Below, piece after piece: positions 1 through 11,497 of a DNA stretch of 64,000 nt. Location of the stretch: assembly GCA_027886175.1 (NCBI GenBank), contig JAJNNQ010000009.1, positions 18,015,501-18,079,500 on the forward strand, written 5' to 3'. The stretch comes from Phylloscopus collybita (Eukaryota > Chordata > Aves > Passeriformes > Phylloscopidae). The translations under genes were made by a program, and so were the position numbers. The notes beneath the pieces were generated by a model, which did no database searches, was not told the origin of the DNA, and saw only the letters and a list, made by a program, of their open reading frames with translations. How positions within the stretch are numbered: position 1 is the stretch's first letter; each line of letters opens with the position of its first letter.

Positions 1-1567
1 CTTAGTAGATAGATATTTATATAGAAATAACGTCAAAACTTATAATAAAAAAAAGTTAGTACCGAATTCTTAAAAATGTCTGGCAAGTGTTATTTTTACA
101 GTTTATGCACTTAAGCAGACTGAAAGCCAGAAATCCTCTGATCACTCTATGTGTATATATATATATAAATAAAATCACTTCTTTCCTTCATACTATACAT
201 TTTTATATTTAATCTGTTATCCCCAAACTGATATGAAGAATTTGTGTTTCAGTAAAGCATAACTTCCAGAAAGAATGTCAATCACCATTTAAAAGTCCTG
301 GAAAACAGAAGTTAAAACCTTGTTTAACTTGTTCTGGTGTTGTATGAAGTGGTAAGGTCTGAATCCTTCATGACATGAGTACTACCCTTGAATACTCATA
401 CACAAGAGATCTCTGATATCTCACTGTGAAGAATCACTTTTCTAACAGCAAAGCTGTAAATCCCACAGGGAGTTGTAAAAGCAGTCTGTCATTCGTTCTG
501 AACATGAATACTTTATTCAGTGGAGAGGTTGGTCATTTCCTGCCTTTTTGAAAATAGATGTTTAAATCAACTGAAGATTTTTTGAAAACTTAACTTTCTT
601 CCCAAGATGTACAAGTGAGGCAGCTATGTAATGGCAGCTGTAAGATTACAGAAGGTACGACACTGGCAACCAGAGCAGAGTGTGAAAGGTTAAGCCACCC
701 ATCAACTTTTAATGCATAAATCTGTGTGGAAATCAAAAGGGCTATTCCAATTTGACTGTGTATTTCTTACTCTGTATTTCTGACCTTATTCATCTTCTAT
801 TTCACAGCTTCCCTATCACACAGGCATGCTTCATAAGCCTAGAAGAAGGGATAAATAAAGCAGATGCATTTTCTTACTTCAGAGAGACAAATATCCCATC
901 TGTTTCATAGAAGGCTAAGTAGGTTTTTTTTTTTTTTGAAAACTACCTACTAGGCAAATGTCTGCTTCACTTTTATTTTCACTCTTGACTACATATCCAC
1001 TTCAAATTCAGAATGCTTTTCTTTCAACTTATTTTCCCTTAAGGTGTTCAATGGTGAATATGTAATCAATGCCAATAATTATACAGAACATTCTTTTCAT
1101 GGAAATCTTGTGAAGAAGCAGCAAAATTGTGCTTCTAAAAGTGCAAGTATTAGGTGCATACAATACCATTAACTTTATTTTACTCACTCAATTCTTCCCA
1201 AACCTGTCACATTTCCAATAAACAAAATGTGCCTAAATGCTGATGAGTTGTTTTCTTTTACTGAGAAGGAAAAAAACCCCAAAAAACAACAAAACAAAAC
1301 CCAGAGCTACTATATATAATTCCCAACACACAAGCAGTTCCTGAATTGGGTCGAATATTTCAAACATAATAAAGTAGTTGAATACTTACTATTTACAGTT
1401 GCAAAGGGCAACTGCAGAACCTCTGGAAAATGCTTCTACTTCAGAGAAGTAACCTTAGAGAAATTTGTAAATGGATTTTGAAGGGCCAGTGCACGCAAGA
1501 TACCAGGTATGAGGAGGATCAACTTCTTTCTCCGGACTGTTGTGAATATGACTCCATGGTATCTAAA

Positions 1568-1615
<48 letters not shown>

Positions 1616-4321
1616 ATTCCCCCATATTTGAATTTTTTAAATTTTTTTTAATTTTTTATTTTTTATGGCTGACTACAATAGAAAAACCTCTCAGATATCT
1701 GGATTACTGAAAACTTGTAAAGTGCATTTTCCAGTCTCTGGAGCATCCTATCCGAAGTTTATCTTTCTGGGCTTTACTTCTGCCACAAAGTTTTTCAGGG
1801 AAAGATGTGCGTTTGTTGAATGAGATACAAATTCTGTCTGTTTAAAAATAAGATTGGTTGTTACCTGCCTTTCTTTAAATACAAAAATAATTTCTTTAAG
1901 TAAATAAAAACATCACATTTTTCTTTCAAAGTAGAATTACAGAGACATTAACAAAGCCCAGAACCCCTTGAACAAATAACAACAACAACAACAAAAAAGT
2001 TTTAAGAATCAAAATGGATTGAAAAAGCAAAATGACCACATTTCTCCAATGAATATATTCCTGACAAAAAATTATGAAACAAGCTTTCATTTATGGACAT
2101 GTTTCTTGCCCATATTTTCTTTTAATTTTATCTACAAAAATCAATGCCCATTTTTTCTTACAGAGAAATTATTATTTTCTGTATGCATATTAAAGCTCTT
2201 TTACTTCTCCAGTCTCATTTAAGTAACTGATATTATCTTTTTTATTTCCTGTCAAACTTCCTTAAAAGCCTTCTTTTCTCTAGTTTTATAACATACTCCA
2301 CAAAAAACTTTACCTAATTATTTATGTGTTTCCTGATCTTCTCAGAACAGAGACTTTTCTATTTGTCTTTTGGTGGCATTTTAATCTTTTCATAACAGTC
2401 AAATAATTTTTTTTTACTACATATCACCATGGTCCACGATCTCTGGACTTTTCAGAAAATGTGAATCTACCACTTTGGGAAGAGCATGACAACTTTTTCC
2501 AATATCACAAGTCAAGAATCATTAGGAAAAGTCATCAAATTACCTCTATATTTGCAATGAGCAAGCTCAATGTCTGAAATTTTGCACTATCTTTCCTGTT
2601 AGGTGATATTGTTTTTCATTTTAAACTATGCTGCAAGCCATCTGGGGCCAAAGCCTTTTATTTGACTTTAACCTGTCTAGGATGAGGATTTGAAAGAGGA
2701 AAATAAGGTACATAACAGTTAGGTTAAAATTTCTCAGAGATGCTGTACAAACGTAAAAATGCATGAGAGAAAAATAAGGGAAGTAAATTGTTCCCTTATG
2801 GTAGTGAGCAAACCACTGACATTTGCATGCTTCCTTGTGCTCTCTTTAATATTGCCATGACAGTTTCAGTATTCACTTTCATAAGGTTTTGCTTTCATAT
2901 AAGAATTTCAATGCCTTTATAAAAGAGTGTCCTGGCCATTCTGTACTGAGAAGTAGCTCATCCATATAATTGGAAACTTCAAGCAGTTTTATTAAAGAAA
3001 AAGTTCTTTCTGAAGAAGACCAATGCACTATAGTTAAAGCCAACTCCTAAGACTTAGGAAGCAAATTTTTAGGATCTTGGCTCTCTGCTGTCCCTTCAAG
3101 TGTAACTACATAGAACTTCCTGTACATACATAAAAGATGATCATGCTGAGACAAACTAAAGATTTATTCAGCAACCTGTCCATGAAGTGGCCAACAAAAA
3201 ATGCTTAGGAAAAGACTATTCAAAATTGGCAAATATGGATTCTCATGTTCTGGGAGCTACAGGTTTTAGAAGTGCATTTAATATCCTTTTTTTTTTTTTT
3301 TCCCCTCAGTTCTCTCTTCTAAAACCTTATATAAAATTAAGATTATTTTTCCCATTATAAACTTCTTGCATGATAAACCAGTGATGTCCTGATGCATACA
3401 ACCAATCAATTTCAATACTAGTGTGCAGATACTAGCATTTGGAAATATTCATGAAGGGTTTTTTATGTGGAAACTTGAGCCAACTCCTGACTGGAAAGCA
3501 GCACCTAGAAGTGTGTTCCTAAGTGACTGCTCTTTTATAAACTCAGGTATACATGAAAAAGAGAAGATTTATTAGCCGTCTCATTATGTCCCTGTCATAT
3601 AGAAACTGACTGAAATGGCAATGACACCTAGGGAAGTGACAGAAACACTCATGGCTATTTTTTTTACTAAATATATGGGTGTTACTCCAGTTATGTTAGT
3701 GAGAATTATGTGTGCATATTGAGAAGGAAATAAATCAGCCTGCAAAGTACTGAAAGTGTGCAGGTGTTCCCACTTTTATTTTTCCCCTCATTAAACTGCT
3801 CATTTGTAATTTCCTCGTGTATTCATATCCCCTAGAACTCTCAGCTGAACATTTTTTCCACACTAAATCCTCACAAACGTTTATAAAAACTTGATTCTCC
3901 GGTAAATAATCTGTATCCCTTCAATAAAAGAAGAAAAAAAAAAGAGAAAAAGAAAATGTGAAGACAACAACGTGGAACAATTTAAAGAACAAATGATAGA
4001 TCTTAGTAATTTCAGTGTTATAATCTGCAACAATTAATGGCAAAGTATCCTCTGTGTATAGAGACTACCTAATTTCTTTATTCTGACAGAATAAGATCTG
4101 GAAAATGAAATGTGACTCGTCTGTCATTCATTTATCCAGAATATTTGATATTGCTCAGTCTTCATTTAACCTTGAAATTTAGTCTCCATTTTTCAGATTT
4201 TTTCTGCATGACATTTTTGGTGGCCTGAACCTTCCAACCCCCTTGTGCAATAAAAATGCATTCATACAATCTCATGTTCATTCCTGTCATCTGGAGGAAA
4301 TACGGAAGGGGGTCTTTCTAG
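1..4321. other. Gene-free stretch, A/T-rich
   Basis: I see no convincing exon, RNA gene or full repeat here. The stretch is A/T-rich with a short TA microsatellite near 153-166, a 44-base T run at 1570-1613, an AAC triplet repeat around 1977-1993 and a T run at about 3289-3302. Small open frames are short and low in complexity. If the minus-strand gene ends at about 4.3 kb, this is its downstream flank. Confidence 0.5.
1570..1613. repeat. Poly-T run (44 T)
   Basis: An uninterrupted run of 44 T. It is followed by A/T-rich sequence with several further T runs up to about 1665. It could be the reversed poly-A tail of an old minus-strand retrocopy, but nothing recognisable follows it and no target-site duplication is visible, so I call it only a homopolymer. 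Confidence 0.9.
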
Positions 4322-4327
4322 TTTATT
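4322..4327 (-). promoter_or_regulatory. Candidate poly(A) signal AATAAA, minus strand
   Basis: TTTATT on the + strand reads AATAAA on the minus strand, about 210 bases downstream of the stop codon of the exon candidate at 4534-4641. The spacing suits a short 3' UTR. The motif is common in A/T-rich DNA, so it supports but does not prove a gene end here. Confidence 0.3.
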
Positions 4328-4533
4328 TCAGAAATACTGTGTCCTTCATAAGTATAATCTTCCTGTTCATATCAAATTCTGAAAAGATAATTTTGTTAAT
4401 TCAAAGATTTACAAATACTGTAGTTTGGCCAGGGGGAGAACATGACTTGCTTCAGTCTGGTTTGCAGAAGAAATCTCTTGGCACCAGGTGCTAAGTATTG
4501 TGTCAAATGACTGTGCAGGAAGTTGCTTCTGAG

Positions 4534-4641
4534 CTATGGTTCCCTGCTCCTCTGCAGTGGCTGCATGGATGCAGCTGGATCCCTGGTCCGGAGCACGTGC
4601 AGCGCCTCACGCAAGAATCCCACCGTGTCCATGTGAGCAGC
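4534..4641 (-). CDS. Putative terminal coding exon of an unidentified minus-strand gene
   Basis: Reading the minus strand, a pyrimidine-rich acceptor ending CTCCACAG precedes an open frame of 35 codons that starts AAHMDTVGFLREALHVL and ends in TAG at 4534-4536. The stretch is clearly different from its surroundings: it has five CpG dinucleotides within about 70 bases in otherwise CpG-poor DNA, and GC-ending codons such as CTG, CAC, GTG, CTC and CGG. That is what a conserved coding exon in A/T-rich DNA looks like. The segment FLREALHVLRT could form an amphipathic helix. The exon begins in phase 0, which fits the phase-0 donor of the candidate exon at 4819-4878 only about 180 bases upstream, and an AATAAA lies about 210 bases downstream. 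I do not recognise the protein. A chance open frame inside a decayed repeat is the alternative. Confidence 0.4.
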   Translation of the reverse strand, partial: AAHMDTVGFLREALHVLRTRDPAASMQPLQRSREP

Positions 4642-4818
4642 CTGTGGAGCAAAAATGAAGGAGATTGCTTGAACTAGGTGAGAGGATGCAGTTATGTCCC
4701 AGCATGGTATATACCCAGAAATATACTCGACCACAAGAATGAGACACTCCAAGAAATGCCTGCTCTGCTCAGAAGACAGACTTTCTGAGACTGTTCTATC
4801 AGGTACTATTGGTCTCAC

Positions 4819-4878
4819 CTGCAACTTTCTGTGCCAGTGGTACCAGTCTATCTGAAATGAGGTAACAATTGTTCTAGC
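4819..4878 (-). CDS. Putative penultimate exon of the unidentified minus-strand gene
   Basis: On the minus strand an open frame that includes IDWYHWHRKLQ ends at a good donor, TTGCAG followed by GTGAGA. Two acceptors are possible. One at 4878 gives 20 codons beginning ARTIVTSFQ, but its pyrimidine tract is poor. One at 4851 (CTCATTTCAG) has a better tract and leaves only 11 codons. Both keep phase 0 on each side, matching the donor phase of the exon at 10071-10206 and the acceptor phase of the exon at 4534-4641. The aromatic and basic make-up (W, Y, H, R, K) is protein-like, but the segment is too short to identify. The intron to the next exon would be about 180 bases, short but normal for birds. 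Confidence 0.3.
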
Positions 4879-7264
4879 CTGCCAAATGTTGATATTGGCT
4901 TTTTTTATCACTATCTCAGGCAGCAGATGTGCAGAAGCTTCTTGTCGTAATTTAAAAAGAATCCTTCAAAGCCTCTCATCTTTCGTTCAGTATTAGATTA
5001 TCATTTGATTTCCATATCACGGGCCTCTGACCTTCCAAATGTTGCATGTTGACTGAATTTTCAGACAAGTGTGCTGATAGTCAGTCCTTAGCAGTGCAAG
5101 CATATTTTGCACTTCACACTTTTGCCCATATTTGAGTTAACAGGAGAAATGTCACATCGTAAGTCTTAGGCATATGGCAGAATTGTCATCTCTTTCTGTT
5201 CAAATCAAGCTTGAAAGTACTGCATAAAGATATTGTTTCTTACAAGCAGAAATTTTAATTCATTTGCATTCAGGGTGAGGCAGTTGATAGCTTTATACCT
5301 TTAATTGTTAATTTAGCAATACTTTAGTGGGACATAAGTTTTTAAACACCATTTTGAGGGGTAAAATATTAATATGCACATGAAAATCTTATTTATTCTT
5401 CTAGAAATTTGTTTATGACATTAACATTGCCTTTAAAAGAGGGAAAATCAGATATGGCAATAAGATTGGATATAAAATACATATTTTTAAACAATAATAC
5501 TGGGCTTACACATTCAAAGCATATACTGCATTTTTTCACATTTCTACTAAATTAATAAATATGTCAACTACTTCCACATGCAGGAAAAGTATTCTGTTGT
5601 AATACTATACTATTTACTTAAAATTGTGTGTCCTCTGCAAACTCTTAAATAGGTAAGTAGCAAAAATCATTTTCAAGAAACATAATGTTACCATAGCACT
5701 GAATCTTAAAGTATCAGCATTAGATCTATAACTTAAGGAATGAAGAACGATTTGTGCTGCTTTTAATATAAAACACAGCTGATCTTAGTGTCACTGACTA
5801 GTTCTTGGATAATTTTTACGTACAATAATTGTCATTGACATTAGCATTTATTATATTCCATAATTACAAAATTTGTCTAGTTTGTAATAAAATTTACCTT
5901 GTTAATCTATTTTGGGAAAATTAAAGACAAGAGCAGTTGAAAAAAAGTACAGAAAACTCCTCTAACCTAGGCTGTCAATTTTCTGTTAAAGCCAACAATT
6001 ACTTCATGCCATTTTGTTGTATTACTTTGTCTGATAGGATGGTGAAATTAGAATATACTGAAGAATTTTAAGGGAAAAATTACAGCCAATTATCTAGAAA
6101 AGCAAAGTAGACCAATGCTAGAATAAAGTAATTTATGATTTCAGCCTATGTCCTTATTTCAGAAACAATTATAGCCTTCCTCCATATTCCGTATTTGTAC
6201 AACCAAAAGATGGCAGTGCTTCATCAACAATTCCCACAAAGTTTAGGCTTATCCTTAGATCATCATTTACAATACAGAAAAGCTTTAAGGAAATGCAGCG
6301 TTTTACAAACTATCCAGTCTCCCTCTCTAAGCAAATTTCAAAGGGAATAAAAAGGGTTCCAATTTGTTTTTAAGGTGTTTTGGTTCTCTGATGTCTTACA
6401 AAGCTTACTTGATTAATATTTTCTGTCTCACTAAAAAAAATTTTGTAGACTACTTAGTAAATAAGAATAATTTATGTCAATTTATCCTATTCTAAGGACC
6501 TAAAAATGTAGGTAATTCTGTATCTGGCATTGACTCATCTTCAGAGGTTTATAATCTTTCCTCAAAACTCCTGATGTTAAAACTGATGCCAAATCACTAA
6601 ACACTTTAAATAGAGACCAAAGACAGTAATTTAAAATTTTGATTGAACCCAGCAATGTAATTTTAGGAGGTTTTTCTCTCTGCTTAAAACACAGGAGTTA
6701 ATGTGTTTTTTTCATAAAAACCATATCTCATGTTCATGTTTCTGCCTATACTTTTCCATATTTACTTTTCTTGGAACACTTTTTTTCTTTCAAATTTTTT
6801 TCACAACAGCTCAGTATCATAAATATTTTTGGCAGAGCCTATGCTAGTGTTGCTCAGTGTGTCTGTGTCATAAGCATGAAACAGATCTATATTGTTTACC
6901 ATGACCCCAGATTTGTTTTTTTTTTATGATGTTTCTCAGAGATATGTTCTATTTCAGGTAAAACATCTTCCTGTAAATAATGATATACCAAATGATATAC
7001 TTACAAATTAATGAAGAGTCATGTTAGAATTTACAAAATTGTTCTAATTCATTTATCTCTTTTAATTAATTATATTTACCTTTCTTCAATAATGTTTTCT
7101 GATATGACAGATTGGTTAAAAGGTTAATTAAGCTCTGTAGGCTTCAGTTGTTCTTTCTTGAAATGAGGATACAGATTCTAATATTTCATAAATAGTTTTT
7201 GAATTATACTGATAAGCTATATATAAATATAAACACAGAGATATATAAATATAAAGATATGAAA
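4879..7264. other. Gene-free stretch
   Basis: A/T-rich sequence without a recognisable repeat or convincing exon. Open frames here are short and lack matched splice sites. If the minus-strand gene is real this would be intron. Confidence 0.45.
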
Positions 7265-7360
7265 GTCATAGGATCATAGAATTTGGGTTGGGTTGGAAAA
7301 GACTTGTCATTTAGTTCCAATCCCTCTGCCATGGCCAGACACCTGTAACTAGAAGGAGCT
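7265..7360 (-). mobile_element. CR1 LINE 3'-end fragment
   Basis: The + strand reads TCATAGGATCATAGAATTT, then GGGTTGGAAAAGAC and a CCATGGCCAGACACC-like segment. This is the reverse complement of the CR1 3' end, whose sense strand ends in ATTCTATG repeats. Only about 95 bases remain, a severely 5'-truncated copy. Such fragments are the commonest repeats in bird genomes. Confidence 0.85.
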
Positions 7361-8106
7361 ACATATGAACAGTCTTTTATATATTTCAACATCAGTTGTG
7401 CTCTCAAGTTTAAATTTTAGAAACGGAGTAATCTATCTTGATATTTTTCATCTGTTAATATCCTTAGGAAAGACATTTATAAACAGTCTACAGAATTAGT
7501 AGACTTATTATTTAAAGATGAAGGGGTTTGTTTTCTGAAACTGATAGCCCAGAAATGCTCAACAAACTGAACATCAGAACATCATGTACCTATTCCTTAC
7601 TATAAATTCAATTTCTTGAATAGAAACACATCTCACTTTTTTTGCTAGTGTGACTTTATGCACAAGGGGATATATATGTCCTGAGATATCTATAATGCAG
7701 TTTACAAAAAGTACTAAAATAGTATTTTTGAATAAAAAAATTAGTTTTCTGCCAGCTCACCTACTAGTTTCTGGAAACTCACTTGGTTGAATATCACAGA
7801 CAAGCAGCTTTTGGTTATGTTGATTGCATATCAGCACTTATATTTTCTCATCAATCCATATTCACAGAAGTGTCTCTTTTGAATGATGCAGATCCCTAGG
7901 CTTTTTGCCTCTTGTTCTTTTAACAGGAGTAGGCACATATAATTACAATTTAAACTAAACTTTATCTATTCAGAACAAAGTAGCTTGTTCTCAAGTAGAG
8001 CTTGTCACTAGATATTGTGCAGTTTTCATATGAAAAGTTTTTTTCCATCACATGGTGATAACCTGGGAAAAATTATTTCTATTAACAGTCATCTGAGGGG
8101 AAAAGC

Positions 8107-8150
<44 letters not shown>

Positions 8151-9477
8151 AGACTTGCAATCATGAGAAAGTGAATGAGCAAAAGGAGCCTGTTTCTTCG
8201 ACACTAAGTACTTAAAATATTGCAGACTAACTGAAAAGTTGTTTTTTAGCCTGGTAAAAATTCAATCCGTGTTCTCCTTCACCATAAATCTGCTGTAGAT
8301 AAGATGCAAACCAAACTGCTCGAGTTTACTTTAAGTATCTTTTAACAATTCTTCCTACCTAAAAGAGCCCTCTAATTTAAGATAGAATTTGGAATCTAAC
8401 AATATAGAAATTAAATTCTTCATGTTTAAGACACAATTTTGCAGTTTCTGATGGCAACAGATTCCTCCTACACTAATTATTTTACCTCTTAACCTGTACA
8501 TGATCTGTGACATTTTTTCCCTGAGCAGGTTCTTTTTTAAGATAATGATATTCAGTAATTCTCAAGCCTTCTTATCCTGAATTAGATAAATGCCAAAAAA
8601 GTCTAGATATCTGTGAGCCCACAGTTTGCAATAGAAATTAACTTTCTTCCTAATCTTAACAAAGTGTGTCCTTTGGCTGTTTTGGATGTCACTTGAATAA
8701 TGTCAGCATTCAGACATAACTGGAACACAAATTTAGCCTACATAATAAAACATTGCAAAGCATGTTAAGAAGCCTTACACTGAGATGAAAATTACTATTT
8801 ACAAGCTAAGGACTAGGTTGTGTTAAACATAGCACAACAAGCACATAATGATATACCATATGGTAAAGGTTTACATTTTTATTTTATATTTATACAGACA
8901 TACAAGGATAGCTTCAGAAAAAAATGATCCATATCTCATCTTGTTACTGTTTGTGTGTACAGATCAGCTTTTCAAATTCCCACTGTCTCACACCTCAACA
9001 TGTCATACTGTACTTTTGCTTTGATAAATGTAAACTCTTGGGATATTTTCACATAAAATATCCCTTTTTTTGGTCTCTGCATTCACCATGTCCTCTTTTC
9101 CCATGTTTTTTGTTCTGTTAGACCAAACACAACCTGATTACCTTGAATTGCCTGGCTTCATTACTTATCCTATTATGCCTTTTGGCTCATCAGTGCTACT
9201 TTCAATACGCCTCTTGTGGCAATGTCTATTACAGAGGCTGAATTTTCTGTCAAGTATCTCTATGCTTTGGCTCACCCATGACAATGGTCAACTGATACAT
9301 TATAAATAAAAATAGCACAAGTGAAAGTTAATAATCGTAGTAAAATTATTTATGTCCTTTCACTTGTTGTGAGAGATATTATTAAAAAGTTATGTGCAAT
9401 AAGCCATCAGTGCACAGGAGGTTTTGCTGTAATCCATGGAATTAGAGTTAACAGTTTTGCATAAGATATAAAAATGT
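7361..9477. other. Gene-free stretch
   Basis: No exon I can support. It holds a 36-base A run at 8111-8146 and scattered short open frames of A/T-rich composition. Confidence 0.45.
8111..8146. repeat. Poly-A run (36 A)
   Basis: An uninterrupted 36-base A run. The bases before it (GGGGAAAAGCAATT) carry no AATAAA, and no flanking duplication is visible, so a retroposed tail cannot be shown. Confidence 0.9.
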
Positions 9478-9483
9478 TTTATT
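9478..9483 (-). promoter_or_regulatory. Candidate poly(A) signal AATAAA, minus strand
   Basis: AATAAA on the minus strand begins three bases after the TAG stop of the exon candidate at 9487-9639. As a poly(A) signal it would give an extremely short 3' UTR. The same bases also form the GTAAAT of a possible splice donor, so its role is uncertain. Confidence 0.2.
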
Positions 9484-9486
9484 TAC

Positions 9487-9639
9487 CTAAACAATCATTT
9501 TCAGAGTTATTAGCATGCTATGTGTGGTGGAAAGATCTAGTTTATACAAAACATGTAGTCTGTATACCAGGAAGCAGAGCTCAGAAGTATCCAGGCTAAT
9601 ACTGTGCAAAGCCAATGTGACACGGTAGAGTTTGTGAGC
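9487..9639 (-). CDS. Putative coding exon with in-frame stop, unidentified minus-strand gene
   Basis: On the minus strand an acceptor ending GGTCCCAG precedes 50 open codons starting AHKLYRVTLALHSISL and including ELCFLVYRLHVLYKLD, then TAG. Leucine- and aromatic-rich spacing suggests packed alpha helices, as in TPR- or HEAT-like proteins; this is inference, not a domain match. The exon enters in phase 0, which fits the donor of the exon at 10071-10206 only about 430 bases upstream. Oddly, the TAG is followed at once by GTAAAT, a good splice-donor sequence, and by AATAAA. It could therefore be a true terminal exon with a very short UTR, or an alternative exon that ends the protein early compared with the 4.8 and 4.6 kb exons. 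The other two frames contain stops. Confidence 0.4.
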   Translation of the reverse strand, partial: AHKLYRVTLALHSISLDTSELCFLVYRLHVLYKLDLSTTHSMLITLKMIV

Positions 9640-10070
9640 CTGGGACCTGTATGATTTTGCATAAATCATTTCTGGACTTCAGTTGATTCTAGGAAGGAAA
9701 ATATAGCTGCTTTAGAAAAATGCTACAAATGGGTTACTAAGTCCCCTGGTTCCAACCTAGGTTCATTGTGTTTAGCCATCTATGTCATGACATGAGTATT
9801 TCTCCAAATTCCTGCAGATAGGTAATAAACTGCTAATTCTACATTGACGGTCCGATTTTAGTGCACTGTAGTAACATAATTTTTTCCAGTTTCAATTTTT
9901 GTTTCTTATTTAAGATTTTAAGAGTGGCAGTTCATATATGGGCCCTTGAACGCTTTTGTACTTTTTTCCTTTGTTCAGGGAAATAGATTTAATATTGCTG
10001 CAAACTTCATAAGTAGATGAAGATGTAAGTCAATATTACTAAGAATTACTGAATTGCTATGGAAACATAC

Positions 10071-10206
10071 CTCATCAGAACACTGTAAATAAAGGAGAGC
10101 TAAGCAGGATAAATCCAGCCTAAAGACATCATCAAACCATGTCTTTTTTGTGCTCACATCTTGGTAAAGTGACAGAAGAGAATCTAAATCAGCTGACTTA
10201 GACCAT
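10071..10206 (-). CDS. Putative internal coding exon, unidentified minus-strand gene
   Basis: The minus-strand frame runs WSKSADLDSLLSLYQDV, then KKTWFDDVFRLDLSCLALLY, and ends QCSDE at a near-consensus donor, GATGAG followed by GTATGT. The acceptor (GGTTATTCCAAG) is weaker, with a modest pyrimidine tract. The exon is 136 bases: one base completes a codon begun in the previous exon, then 45 codons, so the phase is 2 in and 0 out. The entering phase equals the leaving phase of the exon at 15102-15192, and the leaving phase fits both downstream candidates. Hydrophobic residues spaced as in amphipathic helices suggest an all-alpha protein. I do not recognise the family. This is one of the better exon calls because of the donor and the phase agreement on both sides. 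Confidence 0.45.
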
Positions 10207-11370
10207 CTTGGAATAACCACAAGTATATTGTACCAAAGTGCAGCATGTCTCCACTACTTCACTTACTGCCCTCCATCAAGACTACATGTTATTACTATGA
10301 TATTTAGTTGCATTTGTTATTTAGTCTTACTTTTTAATCTATTCCTTTTCTTTTTTTTTCCTCCTTTGCACAAATCAGCATTGTTATTCCAGCTGTGAGA
10401 ATAATCCTGCCTAACATACAATGTTATGATTATAGTCTGTGCTCTCAACTATCAATCACCTTATCAAGAGCATTATAAGCATTAAATAGAGATGTTTAAT
10501 ATATTTTTTGGAGTCTTTCAACTTTCCTGTTGTATCTATTGTTGAGAAGATGAGAAATTCTTGTCTGAGAACCAGAATAGAAATATTTTGAAACATCTCA
10601 TTTTAAAAAATTTAAAATCAAGGAAGATAAAATATGAATAGCTATACTACTAAGCTTAGAAGCAAATTTTAATTGAGGATCATTTTCAATATATCTTCAG
10701 TTTAATTAATTGAATAGTTTGAATTCCATATTGCTTCAGAATTTTCTTATTCTTAGATTGGTCCTTTCTAGGAACAAAAAAAAAAAAACCAAAAAAAAAA
10801 AAAACCACAAAAAACCAACCACCATCAAATGTTGATATCCTTGGTATCTGGTTTGCTTTGAGATTTGTATCAAGTTGTTTTCATTCACCTGTATCAGTTG
10901 ACTGAGCTGAATTAAAGTGACTTTACTAAGGGATTAGCCGTATAATCGCTATGAAAATTTACTCTTTCTTACTTACACACTGGAATTTAAACCTTTCTTT
11001 CCATTTAATTGTACTTGAGCTTTCAGATAGGTATTATTGTTGAAGTACTTTAAAACCATGACCCAGTTGCTAAGGTATATTCTGGAAGTAGGAAGAATAA
11101 AACCATTCTCTTTATTGGCCCTTATTTTAAGAAAAAGCCACACTAAGCAAAGCCAAGGTACTGGTAATATTTTTAGTAAGAATATCTCTTGTCCGATTAC
11201 ACATTAAAATTTCAAGAGGAGACCTATAGCTTTCAAGCAAGCTAAAGCACTTTTATATGACATTATTTTTAGCCTGATCTGTCAGCCTGAAAATCACAGA
11301 TCAGATTCTTTCCTAAACTTAGTATTTTAAATCAGTGGAGTTATACCAGTAAACACAAAATGCATATCAT
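10207..11370. other. Gene-free stretch with A/C-rich tract
   Basis: No exon seen that I can support. An A run broken by CC (about 10778-10821) is one of several A/C-only low-complexity tracts in the window. If the gene is real this is intron. Confidence 0.45.
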
Positions 11371-11497
11371 TGAGTCAAAAAGAATATTCTGAGTTGGAAG
11401 AGGATCATTGACTCCAACTCTTAAGTGAGTGGCCTGTACAGGGAATGAACCTGCAACCTGAGCTTTAGCACTATGGTCTAATCAACAGAGCTTATCT
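11371..11497 (-). mobile_element. tRNA-Ile-headed, CR1-tailed SINE (TguSINE1-like), degraded
   Basis: Read on the minus strand, about 65 bases (11497 down to 11430) match a tRNA-Ile layout: AGCTCTGTTGATTAGA (A-box region), GTGCTAA (anticodon-loop region) and GGTTCATTCCCTGTAC (B-box region). The element then runs into a CR1-like tail containing GAGTTGGAGTCAATGATCC and AACTCAGAATATTCT. A tRNA-Ile head fused to a CR1 3' tail is the published architecture of TguSINE1 in zebra finch, so mobilisation by CR1 is the expected mechanism. The copy has several substitutions in the head, including a B box that departs from GGTTCGAATCC, so it is very unlikely to be transcribed. It is not a functional tRNA gene: no acceptor stem can be closed. 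Confidence 0.75.

Noticed and set aside
10885..10902. 18-base minus-strand microexon (LSQLIQ) with good sites
   Set aside because: Too short to support without transcript evidence, and inserting it (it is phase 0) would break the 15.1-to-10.1 kb phase-2 junction.
11430..11497. A functional tRNA-Ile gene
   Set aside because: Several substitutions, no closed acceptor stem and a direct run-on into a CR1-like tail show it is a SINE head.
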